This document shows positions 45,370-57,517 of a stretch of 64,000 bases of DNA, in pieces. Origin of the DNA: Apium graveolens (lineage: Eukaryota; Streptophyta; Magnoliopsida; Apiales; Apiaceae); the NCBI RefSeq assembly GCF_009905375.1, contig NW_027417566.1, positions 24,494 to 88,493 on the forward strand. Direction: 5' to 3'. A program made the position numbers and the translations under genes. How positions within the stretch are numbered: the stretch's first letter is position 1; each line of letters starts with the position of its first letter. The notes below the pieces were generated by a model. It worked only from the letters and a program-made list of their open reading frames with translations. It was not told where the DNA came from and ran no database searches.

Positions 45370-45885
45370 TTAAATAATGAGATTAACTTTGTAAACAGTT
45401 GTGTGAAACCCAATTAAAAAATGATGAAAACCGTTGTATGTCTCACTACACATATTTTTTTAAAAAAACTGTTGTCTTTTGATATTCTTTGCAATGGTTC
45501 AAATCTTTTACAACATTGTCTTTTAAACGAAAAAGATTCATGACAACGGTTTTAACTAGTTAAAAGAAGTTTGTAAACTGTTGTTTATGAAAACATCGAA
45601 TAAGTTAACAACAATGGTTTTTCTACAAAACCATTGTTGTTAAGTTAGGTAGACAATAGTTGAATAAAAAAACTGTTGTTTAAAGAATTTCCTAACAATG
45701 GTTAATAGAGAGTAACCGTTGTGAATTCTTAATTGTAACCAGTATTAAAAAACGTTGTTGAATCTCGCTTATTACAAGTGTATAAACAACCGTTGTCCCA
45801 CTTTCGATCACACGAGTGTTGGATAGACAACGGAAACTCTACCTCTCACACAACGGCAAAAAACAGTTGTATGATTGCAAATATG
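45370..45885. repeat. CACTA right subterminal repeats
   Basis: CCGTTGT and ACAACGG units in both orientations, many one base off, lead up to the TTGTAGTG terminus. They mirror the left subterminal region and support both ends belonging to one element. Confidence 0.75.
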
Positions 45886-46226
45886 TTGTAGTGTATGAAA
45901 GTTGAAGAGAACAAAAAGACCTTTCCAAAAAGTCCATAATCAACGAATTCTGATTTACGGTGAATTTACTAATAAATTTTACAAGATTGATGATTTTTGT
46001 GTATTAAAGCCCTAAGAAATTTAATACAAAAGGCGAGGAAGACGGATATTGTGTATTTATAACAATACACAAAACCCTATTTCTTAATCTACAAGTTATC
46101 CGTATTAAAATTCGATCCAAATTTTAGGCTCATTAGTCTATTTCAATTTTTAAATCTTAATCCTTATAAAATTTTAATCATTTAATTCTATTATTAATCT
46201 AATTCTAAAAATTACGGGATATTACA

Positions 46227-47290
46227 CCGTTGTACCTTAAGATTCTCGAGCATGGACATTTCATTCCTATGGTGAGGGTACCTGAAACAACTCAAGATGT
46301 TGTTGTTATTCCAGCTCATTATGCTCCATAAGATCCATCAACATACACTGAACAAGAGAAAGAGAAGGCCTCACTTGACAGTGTCTTGCAACTCATTTTG
46401 ATTGAGTCTCTTGATAATATTATGTATAACAACATTATGAACTTTGAGTCATCCAAGCAAATCTGGGAGAAGATAGATATCTTATGTGAAGGTACTGAAG
46501 AAGTAAGATCAAACCAAAGTATAATCTTGATAAAACAATATGAGGGTTTTATGGTCAAACCAAAAGAAGGCATTATTGCAGTGTTTGAAAGATTCAACAA
46601 GCTGATAAATGACTTGCAGAGTTACATGACAAGTTCTATGATGCTGAGGAGGTCAACTTGAAGTTCTTACTCACTCTTCCTGACCACTTAGAACAGAAAA
46701 TTTCTGCAATAAGGGAAGGAAGACATCTAGGCAGAATAACCCTGAAAGTTTTATATGGAGTTCTAAAAACCTATAAATTTGAGATGTTGCAGAGAAAGTC
46801 ATTGAAGCTAAATCAAGGACATGCGATTGATGTGTCAAGTACATTGATAACAAGTGACCAAAAGGAGATTAAAAAGGAAACAAAATCTCAAATTCAAGTT
46901 ATGCAACCTAATACAAGGAACCTAAAAAAAAGTCATTCTGGAAGTAGATTAGGAAGAATTCTACACTCTTGATAAGTTAGATGAAAGGGATCAATCCATG
47001 GCCTACCTGGCAAGAAAGTTTTCAAAGATAAGATTCAAAAAGCCCGGGTACTTTAAGGGTAAAGGTCAATCTTTCTACAATAATGACTGTAATGAAAATA
47101 TCAGATGAGGTTCTCAAACATAACTGGAAAGAGTGTCTACAAATCAGGATCTATGGACAGATCTAAAATTAGATGCTATAATTGTGATGAATTTGGTCAC
47201 GTTGCCACAGAATGCAGAAAGCCAAAGTAGGTGGAGAAAGATAAGGCATACTTGGACCTTGAAGCTAAGTACGAGGCTTCTGGAAAAATA
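46227..47290 (+). pseudogene. Broken Sirevirus gag relic
   Basis: Continuation of the old plus-strand Sirevirus after the nested insertions. It encodes LKILEHGHFIPMV, a stop at about 46330, then SKQIWEKIDILCEGTEEVRS, FERFNKLINDLQ, a frame change near 46655 to KFLLTLPDHLEQKISAIREG, and a CCHC knuckle CYNCDEFGHVATEC at 47174-47215. The first part of gag is missing at the insertion site. Similarity stops near 47290; no protease, integrase or RT follows. Confidence 0.8.
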
Positions 47291-48114
47291 ACAAGGAAAA
47301 GTTTATATTGTTATACGAATACGAAATTAAACTGATAAAATTATTGTTGAGTAAAAAACATTACCCAAGAAAAATATATTAGCCACATGTCGCTGTGAAG
47401 TACCACTGTCTGCATCATGGTGTTTGCCAATGCATCAGCTGAACTGTCAGTTTGAAGGTCTGCATAACTTATTCCTTAAAAAATAACATTTCAATTACAG
47501 ATTTAGGAGTTATATTTACATGGTCTGACAAGAAAAGGCTTTAAATAAAGTGCTCATTCAAAATTTGTAACTGTATTAAGGCAGCAGCTACAGAAATCGT
47601 TAAAACGATCTCGTGTAGTTGAACCAAGTTGATATCCATGTACATTTTAAGCCTGTCAATATTCTGTCTCCAGGGAAGTTACCTGGACAACAGGCGACTC
47701 ATCTTTGACTTCAAAGTGAAAACCACCAGGGGGTTCATTAGATTGAAAACATAACTTGCTGTGTAACAATTACAGCAAATTTAAATGGTTCCACATTCCA
47801 CTAACCTCGGAAGACAGAACAGAGGTTCTTCTTTTGTAACCGTTACCAAACCGTTCCATCAGTTTGGTTCGGTAATGATTGTTTCCGGTTTTTGTTATTT
47901 GTTTTTTCGATTTTTCGGGTCGGTTTCGGTTTTTTTTCTCACCCTTAGGTATGGTCATAATATATACACACAGAAGAAATCAGATAGTGCCAAAATCACA
48001 CATATGTACGTAAATTGTTATATTTATAATGATCATAATACTTAAACAACATAGCACCAGTCCAGAACCAAAGATGCTATGTAAATTCCAAATGAAATTC
48101 AAGATCACAGAGGA
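47291..48114. other. Spacer, possible minus-strand exon
   Basis: On the minus strand 47735-47679 reads EPPGGFHFEVKDESPVVQ and ends at a GTAACT donor. It looks exon-like, but I cannot assign it. CCGAAACCGACCCGAAAAA (minus, about 47905-47935), with GGGTGAG beside it, resembles the end of a short hAT-type element. Nothing else seen. Confidence 0.35.
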
Positions 48115-48452
48115 ACCTTTTAAGATAAGAAAACTTGACATTTTTAGAAAGAATAAATAGGCTAAAGGTTCTTTCTCGATCGTGGGATTTCAACCCGGTT
48201 AACGGAATGAGAATCTAATTCATTTTTTAATAAATTTCATTCACATTCCCTTTAACCAGGTTGAAATCCTATGATCCAAAAGTTCCCTAATATGCACACA
48301 ATCAACAGTCCATGCCACTATTGATCTATCATATTTCACACATGTAAACGCATATAAAACATTTAAAGTTGAACATGATATTTCCAGGATTCTAAGTCTC
48401 ATTCCATATCAAGTTCAATAGATAGAGTATCATCTTGGTTACACGTCACTGT
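48115..48452. repeat. 340 bp segment shared with 55095-55425
   Basis: Colinear with 55095-55425 at roughly 85% by eye. Shared landmarks are TTTCAACCCGGTTAAC, CACATTCCCTTTAA, AATATGCACACAATCAA, GAACATGATATTTCCAGG and TTACACGTCACTGTCC. The match ends at the same CTGTCC on both sides. It is non-coding as far as I can see. Confidence 0.75.
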
Positions 48453-49599
48453 CCCTAAGAGCCTATTACAACATTTATGCTCTTAGTGAGTTGAAGATCC
48501 CCTAAGAGACTCTTGCAACATTTTTTTGCACCCTCTAATTTTAAAATAAGAGCAAAGATAGGATCTCTTGGAGATTATCTAACCAACATAACCTATACAA
48601 CAAGTAAAATGTAAATCACTTCATTCAGCCTTCACTTCATAACAAACAACATCAGGGCCTTCACTTTCCCCTTCACGATCCCACGATCCTGCACATCATT
48701 GATAATCAAACTTACATTAATGCAAGAGATGAACTAGAAAACCAAGAAGATATTTGATTCTACAAATGCATTTACTCCAATGCTGCCTCGGTGTGGGTAA
48801 AAGAGAGTGAATTTATTTGGAATATAATGATAATTGAATTTATAATGTTAAATAAACCAGGTTCTTCAGTAGAACATAGAGTAGATTTATAATGTTCATA
48901 ATCGCTTTTCCAATACCTGCTCCAAGCATTCAAGTTCTAACTCCGAGAATTTCTCAACCGCGGTATGGGAGAAGAGAAAATAGTATCAACTAACAAAAGT
49001 GATAAATTACAGCATCTATCATTCAAATTTATATTACCTATTGTTAATCCGGCGGATAACTATACTTATAAGAAAAATATAACTTGACCTAGTTTGCGAC
49101 CACGCCAACTAAATATCGCCTAGACCTAAAATTTTCCTATAATTTGAAATTTATCAAAAGTTATTGATCGTTATTTGGCTTCCTAAATTCCAGCAGTTTT
49201 TCTTTTGTTACCACAAGTAAAATCTTCTTCTACTTCATAACAAATACAATAAAGTACTTTATAATTTAACTAAACTGTCTTTCTTGATTTTTGCTTGCCT
49301 TCCTGGGCAATAACTTTATCTACCGATTCAGACCGCCCATGTTGAGAGTTGTGGGAGGATACACAGTTAAATTTCACCATCTGGCAGTTAATTTGCAAAA
49401 GGAAACACAATTACCACAAAAGTAATACTTGAAAAGGTCGTAACTTGCATCACTTTATAGAAATAAAAGGAAAGAAAAAAAATCGAAGACCACGATAATT
49501 TAATATCTACATTACATACTAATTGCTCGAAGTAGAGAAACACAGTTTAATCTTGTATAGAAATGTGAAGGTAGAAGGATAGACACAAACCACACACAT
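48453..49599 (-). other. Possible 3' exons of the PDS5-like gene
   Basis: The minus strand at about 49370-49290 reads VSSHNSQHGRSESVDKVIAQ, and at about 48690-48635 reads SWDREGESEGPDVVCYEVK with a stop. Both are flanked by plausible AG acceptors and could be low-complexity C-terminal exons of the gene starting at 52015, but no conserved domain supports this. Confidence 0.3.
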
Positions 49600-52015
49600 G
49601 TTTGTTTTCAGCGGCGCACTGGCATATGTGAGCTACTATTGAGGAATAATCGTCAACATTCAGGTTCCCGGATCTAACAAATCTTGGGAGATAGTGGCGG
49701 AGTTTGACACTGCAGTTTATGAGAACAAACTCCCCCAATAACCTCTGACTGCATGAAATATGCTAAACAAAATGTGTATAACACAAACTGATTCAGTATA
49801 TGAAATTAATAAGCTACAAACAACTGCAAACACAAGAAGTACATAAAACCAGATACCTCAATTTTTCTGTTAACGCTGGTAAGGAGGATGCTCAGAAACT
49901 CATTTGAAATCTCTTCACTTTCTTCTAAAGCACGGGTCATGATAGACTCCATTTGTCTAAACGCAACAACGGAGTGGGGGTACCTTGTTATTAAGCAAAA
50001 CAAAGCTAAATTCTTAATTTCTGATGAAAAGTAATTTTGCATACAGTATCAAACACCCTTTAGCATATTCAAGCAATAGTACAGTGGCAAATATTCTCAA
50101 ATTAGTGCTAGCATGAGATAAAGAGATCCTAGAGATACATGGGAATAAAACATAAACTGATTGTGGACATAATGCTGCTACTATGGCAACTAATCACCCA
50201 AACATAATTACCAAAATCTAAACTCAATCTCCTTTTTCTCTATATTAACAACGTAAATATTAATTATATAAGAAAAAGTTAAAACATGTCATAAAAATAA
50301 TTCAGATGTTACGCGTCTCCTCTAAGGGAATTTCACTATATAAATTTACTAATATCTGCAAAACAACAAAAGTTCATTTGCATAAAGTTTATGCTAACTG
50401 AAAGTCAGCTTAAACTTCTACAATTACTGAAGCTTGATCTGCAAACTTCAAAGCTTTAAATTCTTAACTTAATATTGTACGAATACTTGCTTATAGCACT
50501 AGTTGTGATTACCTAATGGAATTCAGGAACACCCTGAACATTTTGGGAATCAAATTGTCCACCACCAGCACTACTGCTCTCACATTTGTCATATTGCTAA
50601 GAATACGAAGGCCCTTGTCATACCTGCGGGCATCTTCGCTAGACAACAGGCCAAGTACCAATACTATGAGATTGAAAACGTCCTGCACATCATTCAGATG
50701 GAAAAGCAAACAATCGTATAAGATTTGTTAAGGCGTCAACTTTTTATCTGAATTGCGAAGCTAATTCTTTACATTTAGGCAACCTTCATTTGAACAGTAT
50801 CATTATAAGGTGTGTCAGGGGCAGTAATTCTTATAAACTCACTCATACAAGATGCAACTGCCACTCTCACATAAAAATCAGAATGCTTTAACAACTGATC
50901 AGAAACTAATGCTTTCATTGTGGGTTCAAGTGCGTCTTTCATCCACCTGGAAGGTGCCTACCCAACCTCAGATAAAAGTCTTTCTACTCGCTGGAAGACA
51001 TGAATAAATAGAACTGTATTATAAAAATGAAACATAGAGATCATAAATTAAAAAAAGATAAAGAGAAAGAACTGATAATTAATAGAAGGATTACTTGTTA
51101 AGAGCGAAAATGTATATGCAGGTCAAAATCGAGTAAAAAAGGATAACAAGTTTTCCTCAGTCGACAAAGAGCATCCATCAAGCATAACATCATAAAAATT
51201 TCATGATTCTAAAAGATTCCCACTCGATTATTCATAACCAAATGGCTCCAACAAGACTACGTCAAATGAACCACCTTGCGACTAACTAGTGATTCCAAAT
51301 AGCGCTTAGAAACAGTAACTACGTCTACCATAAGTTATGCATGTGATGCATCAACTTAATGGAATAAATGACATCACTAATTAATACCATAAACTTTAAC
51401 CAATGAAAAAATCGAAACACAAGTAACTCACAATTTCTGTAAATCAAAATCATTCAAGAATTATAGAGATAAAAAGTAATGACCACATCCATATAATATT
51501 TAAAACTCTATCAACAAAGTATAAACGAGAAACAAGACCAAAAAACCCCAAATTCAATATTGATTGAAAAGAATAAAAAGCACATACCAAATCAGTCCTT
51601 GATCACTGTGTCCGTGTGTGACAAAAATAAAATACAAATTGGAACGACTAGCTAGTTCACACATAAAATAACAAAATTAATTCACAATTCATGTCACCTA
51701 AATCCTTAAACATTTACAGAGATTAAAGGGCAATGACCAAATCTATAATACATACTCAGATTTTTATGAACAAATCACAATCCAATATATAAAAAAAATC
51801 AAATTCAACAGTTTAATTCATCAGAAACACATACAAAATCATTTTATAACCAATTCAATAACTTTGTGTTTTGCGGGAAAAGTGTATAATCATACATCTA
51901 AAAACCTGAGGAGCTCTATAGGTGTAGTACTAGCAACTGACGAGAAGCCTAACAGGTTTTTTCCAGCAGCTTCGAGCTGGATTTGAAGATTTACCTCCTT
52001 CAAAGTTGTTGCCAT
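49600..52015 (-). pseudogene. PDS5-like cohesin cofactor gene, nonsense in exon 2
   Basis: Five exons join in phase. Exon 1, 52015-51896 (MATTLKEVNLQIQLEAAGK...LLRFLD, donor GTATGA). Exon 2, 50990-50784 (RVERLLSEVG, then DALEPTMKALVSDQLLKHS, IRITAPDTPYND). Exon 3, 50682-50513 (DVFNLIVLVLGLLSSED, VDNLIPKMFRVFLNSIR). Exon 4, 49983-49857 (PHSVVAFRQMESIMTRALEE). Exon 5, from 49744 to about 49600 (RLLGEFVLINCSVKLRHYLP, NLNVDDYSSIVAHICQ). This is the conserved N-terminal HEAT-like region of plant PDS5 proteins, which bind cohesin and regulate sister-chromatid cohesion and repair. Codon 11 of exon 2 is TAG (50960-50958) where a Gln codon is expected (CAG to TAG). Otherwise frames and splice sites are intact, so this is either a recent pseudogene, an allelic nonsense change or a base-call error. 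Similar short PDS5 paralogues exist in plants. The C-terminal part was not found with confidence. Confidence 0.75.
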
Positions 52016-52773
52016 TTTTTCTCATAAATTGAAACTTCTTTTTTCTAGTGAAATCCAATAATTCAAAACCCTAAATGAGAAACGAGAGAAATGTGAATAT
52101 ATGTACAAAGTAGTGAATTGGGGATTCTTTTTTGTTTTTATTCTTTATTTTTTTTTCGATTTCGGGCAAAACAGACGTTAGCTTCATGTATACGTGGATG
52201 TATATGGGGAAAGGGAATTTGGATTATCAGTAAGCACACAAACATGTCTTGTGTCATATGTGTGCATGTTGTGTGCTGTGTTTGTGTTGTTCTTAATCTT
52301 TGTTATGGTTTCCTGTGTTCTTATGTTCCCGCTTTGAACATTACTAGATAGACTGAGACTCCAGAACAAATCTTTCTAAAATATAGTCTTACACATGTAA
52401 ATAGTTTTCTAATACAAATTATCTATGAGAATCTATAATCAGAATACAAAATTTTTCTGACATTAATGTGACAAAATTTTGCAACACCAAAAATCCTATA
52501 AAAAATATTACGAATTTTGGTAGAGTATTTTTGTGCTAAACTCGTGAAAAACACGAACTTCACATGACCGCAATTCTCACAAAGTCTCTTGATTGCTGCT
52601 GGGAAGCTTAAGCTTTAAAAGCAAGACCAAATTTCGCATAAAGCAATTGGAAATTTTGGTTGATTCTCTAAATTACTGGCAGCGGCATTAAAAGATTCTA
52701 ATTTTACCATTAATCCAGGATTGCAATTAAATCTTGAATTATAAAATGCTTAAAAAATTGGCCTCCAGCTCCC
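52016..52773. other. Upstream region of the PDS5-like gene
   Basis: AT-rich with T-runs; presumably holds the promoter for the minus-strand gene. I could not single out a TATA box or any other gene. Confidence 0.35.
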
Positions 52774-54200
52774 TCAAGGGATATTAGGAACACTTAATCT
52801 TGAAGGGAATGCTAACTTATTGAAAGATGACGCTATAGATCCGTAAAGGTTATCCTGCTCAAATCCAAGACATGAAGCCAGTTTCCCAGTATCGGGCAAT
52901 ATGGATCCGTTTTTTTTTCCTCTTATTGGATAATATTTTGGATAGGGAAACTTGAAGCCTGCTTGTACTGCAACAATGTGCACTCTAATTTCTCTTAACA
53001 TACCGAGGGATGCAAATTAATTGATCACATAATATGCTGTTGTTTGTAGAAATGAGGCCCTTCAGCTCTGCCAAACTCTCTTGATTTTCTCGGTGAGAGT
53101 ATCGTTCAGAAAGTCCAAACAAGGCTATCCGTATGACCAATCCAATGGTAGATACTTCCAAGATTAAATCAAGGATTTGTAATTTGTTGCAATTGAGTAA
53201 CCAAGCTAGTACTTACCATGTAAGAGCATAATTTCCAGAGCAAAAAACTCCAAGTTTTTAAAACCACTAGTATTACTTGGCTATGTTACTTGGATTCGGC
53301 TAGAAGTGTCCGACATGGATAGAGTTTAAGTATCGGACTCGGCAACATTTTCAAAAATATTCATGTTTTTTGCCTAAAATAAGTGTCCAAGTCCGAGTGT
53401 GCGACACGGTTACTCGAAGATAAAATGAATAGTCCGAGTAACATAGTTATTTGGTAGTTCTTCTTCTTCACCACCAAAGTTTTTTGCCATTGAAGGAATA
53501 GATGGAGATGAAAGGTTCACATAATTCTGAGGGATCTAGCTCTGTTAGATTTTCAGACCTGTCTGGTGGGGGGCGTGAAAATGAATTGTTGTTAAAAATT
53601 AAGGTCTTGAGGTGGAAAAAACTTACATTTCTCAAAGATAAATTGTTTTCAGAGACTGAAAATTGCCCAAAGAAGATGTTAAGTACAATGATTCAGGAAG
53701 GGATCCTGGAAATGAGTTAAAATTGTAATTCATATTCAATTGCTCTAGAGAGCTGCCACATAGTTTGAAGCCTACATGCACTCCAGTAAAATGGTTCGTT
53801 GAAAGATCAAGAAAATGAATCTCTTTGGAGGAAATGCAGACTTGATAATTGAAACCACCAGAGAAGAAATTATTGCTTAGTGCAAAAAGATTACTAAAAA
53901 ATTTAAAAAGTCAAAACGGCATTGCTCTAATCAAGAAACTCTAGTTAGTTCAACTTGGAAAAGGCAGCAGGCAACTCGCCTTTGCCAGATACATTTAACA
54001 AAATTACTAGTAGACCATGTTTCGATAATGGAGCCATTTGTGCAGTTTCCTGCAAATTTCCTAAGTTCCAGAAGATCGACCACAATGACAGGTTGACTTG
54101 GGGATCCAAGACAAATGAGCAAACTTTACAAACCAAAAACACCCAATGTACTGAAGACAGGGAAAAGAACCCCTTCACTTGGATTGCTGAAACCAATAAT
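52774..54200 (-). pseudogene. Possible LRR receptor-kinase relic
   Basis: Minus-strand frames at 53001-52774 (KLASCLGFEQDNLYGSIASS, then FNKLAFPSRLSVPNIP) and 54196-53945 (LGNLQETAQ, KGELPAAFSKLN) resemble plant LRR ectodomain phrases such as GxLPxxFxKL, with many broken codons. There is no kinase domain. The match rests on short, degenerate phrases. Confidence 0.35.
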
Positions 54201-55094
54201 GAAAAAGCCTAAAAAAATAGTACAGAACATCACCATAAACATAGTTATTTCAAAGATGATTGAACTTGAATATCTGCTTCCAAGAAAAATAAAATGCAAT
54301 TAAAGAACTTTGGTCTGGAAAAGAGGGCCTAAAAACAAGCAGATAAAAATCACTGCTTTTAAAAAGAGGGGAATGGATAAAGAAACATGATGCACAAATG
54401 CAAATACCATACTTAAGTATGGTATGGAAAAGCTTTCGCCAGGAAATATGTAAGCTAAAGAGCTGAGGCACGACCGCAGGGACATAGGCTAGCAAAGAAT
54501 GCTATCCAAACCACACTCCATCAGTTCCACTTTCAGTTGGCTAAAAATAAAGTTGACGTAGTTTCTGCTAGATGGAGAAAATTTCAACATCACTTCCCGC
54601 CTTAAATTTCAATGCGACTGAGTTCAGTAGAGGGAAACCCTAGATAATCTTCCCGAAGGGGCAATTAATTTTTTTTACAAAACCCTGTTAATCTTTGATG
54701 CACCAACACAGAACCAAGCCACTGCAGTCATCAAATTGCAATCGATATTCAAAGATATCTTAATTTCTACATTTGATTTGAATATCGCAGAGGATGCTCC
54801 AAATCAATTTTTTACTATATATGAAGAAAGACCTGAAATCTGCTCTGTTCGTTGAGCTCAACAGCATAAATCCTCAAAAGATATCCAAAACAATGAAGCA
54901 CAAATAAACTCCATCTCCAGGTTCCAAATAAACAAGAAATCAAGAAAATGTAACTTTGGTCCCCTTAAACGCTGAAAACTTATAAGTATTGTTTGATTGT
55001 TTATAAAATTTATGTTACCTAATCCAAATTCATAGTAATTATAAGTGAAAAATTGCATTTTTTATAGAGTACTTTCAAAGTAAGAAAGGACACC
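54201..55094. other. Spacer without recognised gene
   Basis: Only overlapping short frames on both strands, none with a motif I recognise. It may continue the decayed gene to its left. Confidence 0.3.
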
Positions 55095-55425
55095 TTTTTT
55101 AGAGAAGACAAACTTACCATTTTTATTAAGAATGAATAGGCTTATGGTGCCGTTTTGATCGTGATATTTCAACCCGGTTAACAACACTGAGAATCTGATT
55201 CATCTTCGTATTCACATTCCCTTTAATCAGGTTGATATCCCATGATTCAGATGGTCCCTAATATGCACACAATCAAACGCTCATGCTACTATCGATCTAT
55301 CATATTTCACAGATGCAAACGCAAATAAAACATTTTAAGTTGAACATGATATTTCCAGGGTTCCAAGTCTCATTCCAAATCAAGTTCAATATATAGATTA
55401 TCATTTTAGTTACACGTCACTGTCC
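55095..55425. repeat. Second copy of the 48115-48452 segment
   Basis: Ends at TTACACGTCACTGTCC (55425). The long direct repeat begins within the next 10 bases, so this segment marks the breakpoint of the 8.4 kb duplication. Confidence 0.75.
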
Positions 55426-57517
55426 TTTATAGAATAAGGTCTCCATGTGATTTTTAACTTAGAAGCTTTGTTCTGAGAGTTTTTGAGGCATGAGAGAGAG
55501 AGAGAGAGTAGGAAGCGTAGATGCTGTGTTGAGAGTGGGGAGGATGAATAAGTTAACAGGCTGAGAGCGATTTTCTGAGGTTATTGATGAACTTAATTAA
55601 GGAGTGTCTTGGAGGTTTTCAGGAAGCAGATGCTATATCAAAGGTAGAAGGGATGAGTAGAAGTTGAACTCGAGTGCAATTTGAGGCTAGTAATTAGCTT
55701 AAGAAGGATAGTGTTGGAGGTTTTTAGAAAGGATTTGATATTTTGAGGCTTGAATGGATGAATGACTACTAGTAATCTTGATTTTTGAGTTTTAGTGCGA
55801 GAGTTTTGAGGTTTTTAGGAGCATATACGCTATACTGATCAGGACATTATGGATAGAATAAGGTCTCATGTGATTTTTAACTTAGAAGCTTTGTTCTGAG
55901 AGTTTTTGAGGCATGAGAGAGAGAGAGAGAGAGAGACAGAGAGTACGAAGCAGAGATGCTGTGTTGAGATTGGGGAGGATGAATAAGTTAACAGGATGAG
56001 AGCGATTTTCTAAGGTTATTGATGAACTTAATTAAGGACTGTCTTGGAGGTGTTCTGGAAGCATATGTCATATCAGACGTGAAAGCGATGGATAAGTTAA
56101 ACTCGTGTGCTTTTTGAGGCTAGTACAGATGGGCTTAGTGAGAATTAGGTTAGCAGATGTGTCTGACAGAACGGAGAAGCGCTCAACTAATTTATATAAA
56201 AACTTTTTGTCAGTGTTGAAGATGTGAGAAGCATTGTTTAGTACTTTCTACTTGTGTTGCTCTGCAATTTTTTGAAAGTGCAAAAAGTGGTTCCCTGGAT
56301 TCTTCAGACCCTATATAATACACAATCATGTTCAAATGAAAAACATAATAGCTTGGGAATCCATGAAAATCATTGTTAAACACTTTTTGTTTGTATTGCT
56401 CTGCAATTTTTTGAAAGTGCAAGAACAATGATTTTTTAGGGTTCTCCATGCGCGACTATAAAATTTAAAATATCTGATAAATAAAATTCGGTAATATATG
56501 CTGATATTTTTTAAATGAAAATTTCAGTTATACTGTATAATTTGTTTTTTTTTTGTTCTGTAAATGCTTCTACATGTTTGTGTTATAAAGAATTGCTTAT
56601 TATATACGAGGTTTTATGACACCGGTGCCTTAAATATGTTAAGTTTAAATTGACTTTATCCTAAAAAAACAGGTATACATCTACTTTGGTGAATCTAAGC
56701 ATGCAATTCTGCACCAGTTGATGTCTTTGGATGCCTGATGTAAGATCATCCTTTAGTTTCCGAAGGCTTTGATACCTATGCAGATTGGGATTGCAGCATG
56801 TGTGATGTCTCTGGGGTAGCATCATACAATGCTTAGCGAGATTGACTATAAGGTAAGCATTGCTGGTTCATCTCGACTGGGTAAAACTTGATCAGTGCAA
56901 AAAAGAAACAAAATAAATAAGTGAATTGCACAATAAACTGTATAAAATAAGTGCAAAAGCACAATAAAAAATCGAGAATACTTTGACTTGCACCTTAGAA
57001 AGTATAACCACTAAGGAGACCCATGATGGCTAACCCCTTCGAAGCTTCCTCGTCTGACAATGTAAACAAATCCGGCGTTTGGTAACAAGCCCTAGTGTTG
57101 TTAACTGAAGCTTTCCGCGTCTCATAAGTTTAAAACATTACTGTGAAAAACCAGGTTTTGGTTACCAAGCATATGTATCCTGCTGATTAGCATAACTGTT
57201 AACAATAACCACATGTATAAGGTAGGCAGTAACCTACTTGTGTTTTTAGAATCTTATATGTAATCTGCATTTTCTTTATCCCAACTTACATGTACAAGTA
57301 TTGATATCAGGACATAAAAATCAAGTTAATTTTCAGCATAACTGTTGTTAATCTGTTTTTTTTGGGGGGAGGTGGGGGACTAGGGTAACTCCGCCTATGT
57401 CACTACCTGACACAGCGGGTCCCAAGCCCGGATAAAGGAGGAGGGCAGAGGGTTCTTTATTTCTTATTGCATTAGCTATATTTTACGGACTATTCACTTG
57501 GTGTCCCAGACATTAAA

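Larger units (their letters stand above)
38332..45893 (+). mobile_element. Gene-carrying non-autonomous CACTA transposon
   Basis: The left end CACTACAAGAAA and the right end TTGTAGTG are inverted partners, flanked by 3 bp duplications TAT (38329-38331 and 45894-45896), as expected for En/Spm elements. Subterminal regions are packed with ACAACGG/CCGTTGT repeats. I found no TNP2-like transposase or TNPA-like frame in its 7562 bp. It carries instead a 174 bp tandem array, a SUF4/BuGZ-like exon and four exons of a DEL-type E2F. This matches the known habit of plant CACTA elements to capture host gene fragments. Orientation is given by the captured genes. Confidence 0.88.
37342..46226 (-). mobile_element. 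Ty3/gypsy-like LTR, split by CACTA element
   Basis: In reverse complement it begins TGTAATATCCCGTAATTTTT and ends ...ATCTTTACA, giving TGTAA/TTACA ends. Without the CACTA insertion it is about 1.3 kb. A TATAAATACACAA-type box lies in the part right of the CACTA (near 46050-46062). No gypsy coding region is present, so it looks like a solo LTR. The flanks (AAAAT at 37337-37341, CCGTT after 46226) do not match as a target duplication, so the left boundary is uncertain, or the LTR formed by recombination between elements. Confidence 0.45.

Noticed and set aside
47730..47958. Short element end with CCGAAACC-type repeats near 47905-47945
   Set aside because: Only one candidate end is visible; without a partner end or target duplication I did not call an element.
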